Below, piece after piece: positions 34,228-41,577 of a stretch of DNA of 64,000 nucleotides. The notes under the pieces were generated by a model. The model ran no database searches. It was not told where the DNA came from and was given only the letters and a program-made list of their open reading frames with translations. The position numbers and the translations under genes were made by a program. Each line of letters begins with the position of its first letter. Positions within the stretch are counted from its first letter, which is position 1. Source of the DNA: an uncultured Arenicella sp. (GTDB taxonomy: Bacteria > Pseudomonadota > Gammaproteobacteria > Arenicellales > Arenicellaceae); assembly GCA_947499305.1 (NCBI GenBank), contig CANMNN010000027.1, positions 1 to 64,000 of the forward strand, written 5' to 3'.

Positions 34228-36102
34228 ATGTTTGCAGGCTGCATAGAACCGGGCAACACCTCGTACGGCGAGGAGCTTATCAAGCTGGCTAATTCGCCGA
34301 TTGGCTTAGCGGGCATTCCCTACGATTATTCTTGCACGGCGCAATACGGGAGACTGACGCTCATTGAACAAGGTCAATGTCGCCATCAGTACGCAAAGAG
34401 ACATAATGACATCACGCGACACCCCCAAACAGGCGTAATGCTGGTGGGTTGGCTGAGACTAGATAACCGCAAAAACCTATCCACAAAGCTCGATTTAAAC
34501 ATTGGCGGTGAACAAGGTAGCGATCATGACCTTGTGCTAGCGGCCTACTTAGAATGGGGAGCCGATCTGGTTGATCATTTAATCGGCGATTTTGCATTCG
34601 CTATTCATGACCCTAGAACAAAGAACACTTTTCTATTTAAGGACCCGATTGGCACTAAGCCACTGTACTATTATCATCGCGACGGCCTTTTTCTATTCGC
34701 GACCAGCATATCGGTGATCAAAGCCCTGCTACCAAAACAACAGTTGGCTCTAAACCAACGATGGATGGCCGGTTATTTGCTCAATAGCTCGCACGATTGG
34801 CGCGACACACCTTATCAGTTCATTCTCAAAGTGCCGCCCGCTCACTTTATTAAAGTTAACGCAGAACAGTTATGTGAATCTCAGTATTTCACGTTCAACC
34901 CAGATACGAATCTGGTTCTCGCCAATGACGCTGACTACGTGGACGCCTACCGCGAAATTCTGGACGAAGCCATACGCTGCCGAGCGATCTCGGACTACCC
35001 TGTCGGTGCTGAATCCTCAGGAGGCATGGACTCATCCACAGTCGCCGTGATGGCCGCTAAACATATAAACGACCCAAATCAGAATTTTCATACGTTTGGC
35101 TTTACCTGCTGCGAAATGGAGTCAGAATGTATCGCAGCGGTCAGCCAGTCCACCCCGATGAATTCCACTCATATCGTTGCTCAAGGCCCTCCGCTCAATA
35201 ACGTTAAAAGTGATGCATACACTGCGTTCTCGAACTGTGTTGGTACACCTTGTGAGCATTACTCGCCACTATCTCATACTCCTCTATTGAGCCTTGCCAA
35301 CCAGCTTGGTGTGCGTAGTATGATGTCGGGCTTCGGCGGTGATGAATTTGTTACCGCATTCGGGTCATTAGCCAGGGTAGAACTCTGGGAAAACAAACAA
35401 ATAGCTGATTGGCTAGCGTTGTTTAATGGTAATAAAATCACATCGGCAATACGCGCTCTGCGTTGGCTCCACCGTTACCAACGCGATAACAATCATTTCG
35501 AAGTCGCGCTTAAGGCACAAAACCACGCTGAACAACGTTGGCAAAGGCGCATCATCAGCGACGATTTATCCGCTAAACATTCGTTGAAACAGAAAATCAT
35601 GGCATCAGCAAGCTACGATGCGGGCTACACCAGCATCAATGAATTTGCGTTAGGTAATCGTTGGGCACCCAATATGTCGGCGCGGTTAGAGAGCAGCACT
35701 TTGTATGCAGCCAGCCATAACATTGAATACAATTGGCCCTTATTAGATATCAGGCTAATAAATTTTTTCTTATCGGTGCCCGCCAAACAAAAACTAGGGC
35801 CTCGTGGTGTTGGCCGATACTTACATCGTCGTGCAATCAGTGGCATAGTGCCAGCTATGATCACAAATAAAGGCAAAGAAATGGGGCGATTGATCACACA
35901 AAATCGGTCACCACTGTTTTGCGTAGAAACCGATTTTCCAAACTTTCGTGAACTGCCTATCGCATTGACAGATGTGCTAAATCAGGAGCGATATGAACAA
36001 CTATTGACGAGCCTATCGCACTCAGCAAACGCCGAAGACGATTCTCGTGATTTAATCAATTTCATCACCCTCAAGCGATGGCTAGAAAATGAAGACACCT
36101 AG
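34228..36102 (+). CDS. Asparagine-synthetase-like cyclase (lasso cyclase type)
   Basis: A 624-residue member of the asparagine synthetase B superfamily. Seen: an N-terminal glutaminase-like domain (HDLVLAAYLEWG, LIGDFAFAIHDP, FKDPIGTKPLYY) whose initiating sequence is MFAG, so the Cys nucleophile expected at position 2 is absent and no glutaminase activity is expected; and an ATP-pyrophosphatase domain with ESSGGMDSSTVAVMA (about residues 261-275) and GFGGDEFVT. This is the design of lasso cyclases, which adenylate an Asp or Glu side chain and let the core N-terminus attack. The start follows the sulfotransferase stop with no gap. It could instead make an intermolecular amide, because the precursor lacks a canonical ring acceptor position. 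Confidence 0.85.
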   Translation: MFAGCIEPGNTSYGEELIKLANSPIGLAGIPYDYSCTAQYGRLTLIEQGQCRHQYAKRHNDITRHPQTGVMLVGWLRLDNRKNLSTKLDLNIGGEQGSDHDLVLAAYLEWGADLVDHLIGDFAFAIHDPRTKNTFLFKDPIGTKPLYYYHRDGLFLFATSISVIKALLPKQQLALNQRWMAGYLLNSSHDWRDTPYQFILKVPPAHFIKVNAEQLCESQYFTFNPDTNLVLANDADYVDAYREILDEAIRCRAISDYPVGAESSGGMDSSTVAVMAAKHINDPNQNFHTFGFTCCEMESECIAAVSQSTPMNSTHIVAQGPPLNNVKSDAYTAFSNCVGTPCEHYSPLSHTPLLSLANQLGVRSMMSGFGGDEFVTAFGSLARVELWENKQIADWLALFNGNKITSAIRALRWLHRYQRDNNHFEVALKAQNHAEQRWQRRIISDDLSAKHSLKQKIMASASYDAGYTSINEFALGNRWAPNMSARLESSTLYAASHNIEYNWPLLDIRLINFFLSVPAKQKLGPRGVGRYLHRRAISGIVPAMITNKGKEMGRLITQNRSPLFCVETDFPNFRELPIALTDVLNQERYEQLLTSLSHSANAEDDSRDLINFITLKRWLENEDT

Positions 36103-36111
36103 GGCATTACC

Positions 36112-36609
36112 TTGATAGAGCTACCTTCATACGACTTACCCCAGCCACTCTCCTACCGTATGAGAAACATCGCCGACTTGGCCTTCTATGAAGCCCTATT
36201 TATCGCCTGCAAGCGCGATGAGCTGGCCAGCATGGTACCTCCAGAGATGTTGAAGACAGTTCTAGAGCAACAATTTAAGGCGCAGTCGTCGGGGTACGCT
36301 ACGCAGTTCCCTGATGCGCACGACTATGTGATTTTATACAATGCGGCGCCTATTGGTCGGTTCATGCTCCAAGACAATAAAAAGAGACTTCTGCTGGTGG
36401 ACATCGCTATCATGCCCACTTCTCACAAAATGGGATTAGGCACAAAGATAATGCGCATGCTCATACAGCATGCGAAAATTCAGCAAATTAGCCTTGAGCT
36501 CAGTGTGGCTAAAAACAACATTATTGCGTTTACATTTTATGCCAAGCTTGGGTTCAAAGTGATCTCTGATAAGGATCATCACATCAAAATGCAATACAGC
36601 GCCCACTAG
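36112..36609 (+). CDS. GNAT-family N-acetyltransferase
   Basis: A protein of 165 residues. Seen: the acetyl-CoA-binding stretch LLLVDIAIMPTSHKMGLGTKIMRMLI (described by its core SHKMGLGTKIM, Q/RxxGxG/A pattern) near residues 103-118 and the C-terminal NIIAFTFYAKLGF motif near 135-147. The start is TTG at 36112, 9 bases after the cyclase stop, with AGGG upstream, so it belongs to the same operon (kinase, sulfotransferase, cyclase, GNAT). Such GNAT genes often sit beside tail-collar (MdpB-like) genes, as here. The acyl acceptor is unknown. Confidence 0.85.
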   Translation: MIELPSYDLPQPLSYRMRNIADLAFYEALFIACKRDELASMVPPEMLKTVLEQQFKAQSSGYATQFPDAHDYVILYNAAPIGRFMLQDNKKRLLLVDIAIMPTSHKMGLGTKIMRMLIQHAKIQQISLELSVAKNNIIAFTFYAKLGFKVISDKDHHIKMQYSAH

Positions 36610-36891
36610 CAATATCAGTTGAACTGACGCGACTCATTCAGCCCTAACGCAAAGGCCTATGATTGACTAGTTTTTTTCCGCCATCAGTCTCATGCACTCC
36701 TTATTACACCCTATTACAAATTTATAGCCGAGCAAAAAATTATTGCTATCTTCAGTCAAGTGGGTTCTGTTACCAACAACGGTTATTGAATAATCATGCG
36801 GTCACATTGACTCATACACATAGAGTCCACGATTTACTAGAGAACTGTAAATCAGGATTAAATACAAACTACTTAGATAGGAAGGTGATTT

Positions 36892-37407
36892 ATGGCAGAA
36901 CCATTTGTTGGACAACTAATGACTGTTGGCTTTAACTTTGCTCCAAGAGGCTGGGCGTTATGTGACGGCCAGTTACTACCAATTTCTCAAAATACGGCGC
37001 TGTTTTCATTGATCGGCACGACCTATGGTGGCGACGGTCGAACTACATTTGCATTGCCAGATCTACGTGGCCGTTCGTCAGTAGGCGTTGGTTCTGGGCC
37101 TGGCCTAACCCACACGGGTTGGGGGCAGCGTGGCGGTTATGAAACTATGACTTTAACCACAAACCAAATACCAAGCCACTCTCATACCTTAGAGGCTGAA
37201 GGCGCGCCTGCGGCGATCAACAACCCCAGTGGTGCAATGTTGGGTGGCCACCCAGGATATGTCGCTCCAGGGTCATCATCTAATCTTGCAATGAGCAGTC
37301 AATCAATCCGCAACACCGGTGGAGGGCAACCTTTTTCAATCGAAGATCCATATCTTGGTATGTATGTCTGCATCGCATTGGTAGGCCTCTACCCGTCTCG
37401 CAGTTAG
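36892..37407 (+). CDS. Tail-collar domain protein (MdpB / microcystin-dependent protein-like)
   Basis: A protein of 171 residues with the phage tail-collar domain found in stand-alone MdpB-type proteins. Seen: FVGQLMTVGFNFAPRGWALCDGQ at the start (here only its core GWALCDGQLL is quoted), TYGGDGRTTFALPDLRGR, NQIPSHSHTL and a closing PYLGMYVCIALVG. No signal peptide. A strong ribosome site (AGGAAGG) precedes the ATG. There are no other phage genes around, so this is the chromosomal version. Such proteins occur widely beside GNAT and 2OG or flavin enzymes; their function is unknown, possibly surface adhesion or as a protein modified by the cluster. A strong bidirectional terminator follows. Confidence 0.88.
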   Translation: MAEPFVGQLMTVGFNFAPRGWALCDGQLLPISQNTALFSLIGTTYGGDGRTTFALPDLRGRSSVGVGSGPGLTHTGWGQRGGYETMTLTTNQIPSHSHTLEAEGAPAAINNPSGAMLGGHPGYVAPGSSSNLAMSSQSIRNTGGGQPFSIEDPYLGMYVCIALVGLYPSRS

Positions 37408-37458
37408 ATATTAAAGCTTGGAAAACGCGTTTTTAAAACTAGACGCGTGCAGTAAATA

Positions 37459-37493
37459 AGAGTGTGTAAAGGTGACAATCCTTTACACACTCT
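37459..37493. terminator. Bidirectional terminator between tail-collar and halogenase genes
   Basis: A perfect 14-base inverted repeat (37459-37472 and 37480-37493, loop of 7) with TT and then an A-rich stretch after it. It separates the convergent tail-collar gene (ends 37407) and halogenase-like gene (ends 37558). Its strength and position make termination of both transcripts likely. Confidence 0.85.
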
Positions 37494-37557
37494 TTCTAAC
37501 AAAAAAACCAAATCCTATCCCCTTAAAACAAATTTAGATCGATTATAGTCTAGGGTT

Positions 37558-39045
37558 TTAAGGCCATATTGATGTATCCATAGCACCTATAACCTGCTCA
37601 GACGATAAGCCTTGGTTGATGGCTTGATATTGGTACCGTTTAGCTAACAAACGCACATAGTTCGCCTCTTTGCTATCCACTTCTCTGCCTCTCTCAAACG
37701 GCACCTGCATCCCAACCAACATAGACAAATAGCCTTCGGCTCCAAATAAATCATGCTTGGGCAGTAGATCAGATACGGCTAGGCTGTTAGGGCCTGTTCG
37801 TTGATAATACTCGACGAAATCAACGACGTTCCCCAGCGGAGTATCATGCCTTGCCATTTGCCAAAACGGCGTATTAAGACGGTTATTGTATTTATAATGT
37901 AAAGCCAGAAAATCTCTCACAGAATCCCAGGATTGTTTCGTATAACTATTAAAATTATCTCGAGACTCAGTTTTAAGACTCCGGTCTATCTGTAGAGTCT
38001 GTGCCAATTTGAGAGAAAAATTGGCGATAACTTGGATATTCGTGGCTTCCAGAGGTTCGACAAAGCCGTTGGCATTTCCAATGGCCACCACATTTTTTGA
38101 CCACGGTTGACTAACACGCTGTGAGTAAAAAGGAATCACTCGCGTGTCGGTCACATTAGGGTTTTTTATGCGGAATTCTTGCTCAGCCTGCTCATCAGAA
38201 AGAAACGAGCTGCAATACACATAGCCTCTATTAATCACCTTTCGGTGCTCAATCTGCCAGCACCAACCTGCATTCATTGTTTCAGCTGTGGTGTACGGTT
38301 TTATGGGCTCGGTTGATTTTCGTGGCCACCCTCCCACCACAGCACGGTCACAGAACAAGCTCATATTCATATTCCGAGTTGGCCGGTCTAATACTTGATG
38401 AATCAACTTTCCATTAAAGCCAGTTGCATCGACATACAGGTCGGCCGACAAGGAGCGTCCAGAAGCGAAACGAAGCTCACTAACACCATAGTCTTGTTGC
38501 ATCGCCGATTGCATTTCATCGTCAACCAAATCAATACCATTCTGTTGGCATTTTTCTTCAAGATAAGTAACAAAAGCGTCGTTTTCAAAGTGATACGCGT
38601 GCTGATTAATCGAAGCATCAATAGCTCCGTGTTTATTTTCAATAAACACTTTGTTATGAGTCATCAATGCACTGGATAAGCTCCAATTCTCTGACGCGTT
38701 TTGAAAGTTAGAAAAGTAGCCAAGCGGCTGTGTGGTTTGGCTTACCGGAGGAGCACTAAGGGGGTTGGTGAAGGTGTAATCAAAGTACGGTCGATTACCC
38801 CATAAGAACCGAACGCCCAACTTCCATGTTGGTTTAACCTTGTCGTAAAATTCTTCTTTTTCGAATCCTAAATTGTCATGCAAAAAGCTAGGAGTGCTGC
38901 CGACTGTACCTTCGCCGACCATTATGTGGCCAAGCTTTTTTGATCGTATAATCTGTATCTTAAGGTCAGGATTGTGGCGCTTCAGGGTTAAACCGCAGAG
39001 CAATCCTGCCGTGCCCCCACCAAGTATAATTATGTGTTTGATCAC
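37558..39045 (-). CDS. Tryptophan-halogenase-family flavoprotein
   Basis: A 495-residue protein of the PrnA/RebH superfamily. Seen: IIILGGGTAGLLCG (residues 5-18), HIMVGEGTVGST, PTWKLGVRF with Lys75 aligned to the catalytic Lys79 of RebH, GWCWQIEHRKV in the position of WxWxIP, and GFVEPLEATNIQ near residue 335 containing the acidic residue that aligns with the substrate-activating Glu. The Trp-Cys-Trp-Gln-Ile-Glu variant replaces the usual Pro by Glu, marking a distinct subfamily with uncertain halogenating ability. The substrate may be free tryptophan, the Trp residues of the peptide (W29, W59) or another aromatic. Upstream on the same strand is a 109-residue unknown. It differs from the pyrrole halogenase. 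Confidence 0.85.
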   Translation of the reverse strand: MIKHIIILGGGTAGLLCGLTLKRHNPDLKIQIIRSKKLGHIMVGEGTVGSTPSFLHDNLGFEKEEFYDKVKPTWKLGVRFLWGNRPYFDYTFTNPLSAPPVSQTTQPLGYFSNFQNASENWSLSSALMTHNKVFIENKHGAIDASINQHAYHFENDAFVTYLEEKCQQNGIDLVDDEMQSAMQQDYGVSELRFASGRSLSADLYVDATGFNGKLIHQVLDRPTRNMNMSLFCDRAVVGGWPRKSTEPIKPYTTAETMNAGWCWQIEHRKVINRGYVYCSSFLSDEQAEQEFRIKNPNVTDTRVIPFYSQRVSQPWSKNVVAIGNANGFVEPLEATNIQVIANFSLKLAQTLQIDRSLKTESRDNFNSYTKQSWDSVRDFLALHYKYNNRLNTPFWQMARHDTPLGNVVDFVEYYQRTGPNSLAVSDLLPKHDLFGAEGYLSMLVGMQVPFERGREVDSKEANYVRLLAKRYQYQAINQGLSSEQVIGAMDTSIWP

Positions 39046-39111
39046 AGTTTTTAATCACAAATGACAAGGCATTGCATTGGCTCATTATACACCAAGGTAA
39101 TTTTTAAGAGT

Positions 39112-39147
39112 CTGCTCAGCCAGATAATGATCTATTTGGCTGAGCAG
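39112..39147 (-). terminator. Hairpin between the 109-residue gene and the halogenase-like gene
   Basis: A perfect 11-base inverted repeat (39112-39122 and 39137-39147, loop 14) lies between two minus-strand genes. The distal arm can also pair with TGCTCA at 39148-39153, giving two mutually exclusive hairpins. On the minus strand the main stem is followed by an AT-rich stretch. It may attenuate transcription into the halogenase-like gene. Confidence 0.5.
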
Positions 39148-39201
39148 TGCTCAGCACACTTCCGCTTAGGTTTAGCGCTTGGGCATGCTAACCACAGTGA
39201 A

Positions 39202-39531
39202 CTAGTTTGGTAAGGACTGCAAACCACACTCTTTCATTTTTTCTGAGAGCAAGTCCTGCTCCTCTAAGCCCAAGGCATCTTTGTCCGGCTGAGGGATAGC
39301 TTGGTTAAACGCTTTATCGGCTTCGAACGCAGGAATACAAACAGCGTCATCAACATTAGGGTTATCCTTTAATTCTTTAACCACGATCTGTCTTAATTCG
39401 CTATCCGAGGGTTGCGCAATAGGGGCCGCATCGGCCATGCTGGCTTTGAAATCGTTGTGAAATTCTTCAGGTAGATTCTTTAGAATGTCTGCAGAATTAT
39501 TTTCTAAGCTTTGTTTTACCGCGTTTGTCAT
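39202..39531 (-). CDS. Unknown acidic 109-residue protein
   Basis: Not recognised. The product is acidic, mostly helical in appearance, with two cysteines (about residues 64 and 103) and no Trp or Tyr, and no signal peptide or membrane segment. Repeated short LxNLPEEF / DNPNVDDAV / DALGLEEQDLLSEKMKECG patterns suggest a helical bundle. Ribosome site and spacing (ATG at 39531, preceded by GGAGTTC) look real. It lies 156 bases upstream of the halogenase-like gene on the same strand with a hairpin between. A precursor-like role is conceivable, but the lack of aromatic residues argues against it being the halogenase substrate. Confidence 0.65.
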   Translation of the reverse strand: MTNAVKQSLENNSADILKNLPEEFHNDFKASMADAAPIAQPSDSELRQIVVKELKDNPNVDDAVCIPAFEADKAFNQAIPQPDKDALGLEEQDLLSEKMKECGLQSLPN

Positions 39532-39675
39532 AATTGAACTCCATTTGTATGATGTTGAAGTTCCACTGTAACCAATAGACGGTTACTTGTCCATTTGATA
39601 AGGACTACATAGTTGGTTTGCAATTAGTTTTCTTCAATACAAATCAAAGAGATTAGCAGCCAATGGTAAGTAATT

Positions 39676-40956
39676 TTGAATCAATTGATAGTGCATTATA
39701 AAACCGCTTTTATCGTACGATTTAAGCGAGCTTGGGGCAACATTTTAGCGCCCGGGTGCTTGCTGGGCCCCGCTATTTGGTTATCCAATTCCGAGTCCTC
39801 ACGAATTCATCGTCGGGTCTGCCGAGGGAGGCATTCATCACGTGGCAGCATTCTACCTTGGATAATTTTCATCGTTAAAGTAGCGCTGTGGTATGCGCTG
39901 TTAGTCTGGGTCTCATTAGTGATTACCCTTTTAATTGATCTTAAGAGAATTAGGCAAGATAAGGGTAATGAAAGCTATGACTCGACGCTACGACGCATAG
40001 GATTGTGGGCTTACCTAGGATTTTGGCTGGGCGCCAAACCGCAAGCATATTTTCGCTTAAGGCTGTATGCGAGCCCTCCTAAGCAATGGCTAAACTATGC
40101 ATTTCCGCAAGAACAATCAAACTGGCACAATTCTCTTGGTTACAGAAATGAAAGTAGTGCAAAAATAGAATTAGCGGATAAACAAATCACAGAAGAGCGC
40201 TTGCATCAAAATGGCGTTCCTTGCGTTAACACCGTCCATATACTTGCACGTGGCAAGCCCATTGACGACCATATGATGTATACCAAACAACACTATTTCA
40301 TCAAACCGAAATCACTCAACGCCATGCGCGGTTGTGCGCGACTGAATTATCAAAGTGAGCGGCCCGGCTACCAACTTACTGGATATGATCTGCAGCTAAA
40401 CCCGATTGCTATCAATGGCGAGCAGAACATAAATGCGTATCTACAACAATTATCCAGCCAAGTAGAACTTTTGGTGCAAACGATGCTGACTGATCACGAG
40501 CAACTGAGCTCCTACAGCGATGACAGAGACATCAGCACTCTGCGAATAATCACCTGTCGTTTCAACGAACACATACATGTGGTTCATGCCATGCTCGAAG
40601 TAGCGATAAAGCATACTATGCATTGGGCTAGATACGATGTTGATGTCGCCACTGGCATTTTGCAACTTGCAAACGATTCAAGCAATGACGCAGAATTTCC
40701 GTCAGACTTTACCATTCCTTTTTGGCCAAGAGCTTGCAAGTATGTGCAGGACGCTCATCGGTCTTTTGATTTGATCAAGACCGTCTCCTGGGATGTCTGC
40801 ATTTCGCCTGAAGGACCGGTCATCATTGAGGGGAACTCTGGATGGGGGCTGTCCGCTCCTCAAACCACTAGCCAGCGTCCGCTGCTTCAGGGCACACTCG
40901 GTTCAGCGTACACACTCGGTCTAAAGAACCACAACACACAACATCAAGACGCATAG
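39676..40956 (+). CDS. Sugar-transfer-associated ATP-grasp protein
   Basis: A 426-residue protein resembling the ATPgrasp_ST family, which recurs in exopolysaccharide and RiPP-like loci. Seen: an N-terminal region of about 95 residues with one or two membrane segments (ILPWIIFIVKVALWYALLV), then the ATP-grasp fold with YFIKPKSLNAMRGCARL (Lys for ATP), STLRIITCRFNEHIHVVHAM, and the closing WDVCISPEGPVIIEGNSGWG with the Glu and Asn metal ligands. ATP-grasp enzymes join a carboxylate to an amine or thiol. The partner substrates are unknown; an amino acid or peptide attached to a sugar is the family-based guess. The TTG at 39676 is the listed start; GTG at 39691 is also possible. It precedes an oxygenase gene by 7 bases. 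Confidence 0.75.
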   Translation: MNQLIVHYKTAFIVRFKRAWGNILAPGCLLGPAIWLSNSESSRIHRRVCRGRHSSRGSILPWIIFIVKVALWYALLVWVSLVITLLIDLKRIRQDKGNESYDSTLRRIGLWAYLGFWLGAKPQAYFRLRLYASPPKQWLNYAFPQEQSNWHNSLGYRNESSAKIELADKQITEERLHQNGVPCVNTVHILARGKPIDDHMMYTKQHYFIKPKSLNAMRGCARLNYQSERPGYQLTGYDLQLNPIAINGEQNINAYLQQLSSQVELLVQTMLTDHEQLSSYSDDRDISTLRIITCRFNEHIHVVHAMLEVAIKHTMHWARYDVDVATGILQLANDSSNDAEFPSDFTIPFWPRACKYVQDAHRSFDLIKTVSWDVCISPEGPVIIEGNSGWGLSAPQTTSQRPLLQGTLGSAYTLGLKNHNTQHQDA

Positions 40957-40963
40957 AATCGCG

Positions 40964-41557
40964 ATGAAAAAACACAGTGACGAGCTTGCCTCATATGGTT
41001 TTACCAACGTAGAAAAAATTTTAACGCCAAACGAGCTTAGCGATATAACGAATCATTGCACAAAAAGAGTTTGGTCTAGCGCTGCGGCTCAGGAAACTAA
41101 TCAAAAGCTAGGGCCTGAAAAAAATACGCGCAGCGTTTATGCGGACCCTAAAACTGAACAACTTCTGGATTCATTACGTCCAAAACTAGAATTAATCAGT
41201 AACAAGACCTTAATTCCAACTTACTCCTTTTTTCGTTTTTATCCTCAAAATACCGGTCTTGGAAAACACATTGATCGCCCGGCCTGCGAATACACACTCA
41301 CGGTGTGTCTGCAATCTGACTATTCGAATTTAACCGATTCAGATCCCGAATATGCATGGCCAATTTACATTGACGGCACCCCTTGCGTTACTGAACCAGG
41401 TGATGCCATTTTATACAAAGGTCACGAATTAGTTCACTGGCGCAGGCCATTAAAGGGGAAGTTTCAACTGCAGCTCTTTTTACATTACGTGGACGCGAAT
41501 GGCCAGTTCGCAGAACAACACGCGTATGATAAACGCACAAGGCTTAACATGGATTAA
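40964..41557 (+). CDS. 2OG-Fe(II) oxygenase superfamily protein
   Basis: A 197-residue protein. Seen: FFRFYPQNTGLGKHIDRPAC with the H-x-D iron pair (about residues 103-105), PGDAILYKGHELVHWRRPL with the distal His (about 153-157) and a Gln/Leu-rich final strand ending FLHYVD. This set of motifs is common in small hydroxylases near RiPP and glycan loci. It follows the ATP-grasp gene by 7 bases and is convergent with the ABC transporter gene. It may hydroxylate the peptide, a sugar-linked amino acid or the ATP-grasp product. It is the third non-haem iron candidate in the locus. Confidence 0.8.
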   Translation: MKKHSDELASYGFTNVEKILTPNELSDITNHCTKRVWSSAAAQETNQKLGPEKNTRSVYADPKTEQLLDSLRPKLELISNKTLIPTYSFFRFYPQNTGLGKHIDRPACEYTLTVCLQSDYSNLTDSDPEYAWPIYIDGTPCVTEPGDAILYKGHELVHWRRPLKGKFQLQLFLHYVDANGQFAEQHAYDKRTRLNMD

Positions 41558-41577
41558 AACTCTGCGTAACCAGAACC

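Noticed and set aside
34228-36102. True glutamine-dependent asparagine synthetase
   Set aside because: The N-terminal Cys nucleophile is missing and the context is kinase, sulfotransferase, B2 and PqqD genes.
36663-36935. 90-codon frame upstream of the tail-collar gene
   Set aside because: Overlaps the start of the tail-collar gene in another frame, has no ribosome site and an unusual Cys/Tyr-rich composition.
36892-37407. Tail-collar protein as sign of a prophage
   Set aside because: No other phage gene, integrase or attachment-like repeat in the neighbourhood; stand-alone MdpB-like genes are common on chromosomes.
39202-39531. 109-residue protein as a second RiPP precursor or halogenase substrate
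   Set aside because: No leader motif of the aromatic-x-x-Pro type, no Gly-Gly or core-like end, and no Trp or Tyr to halogenate.
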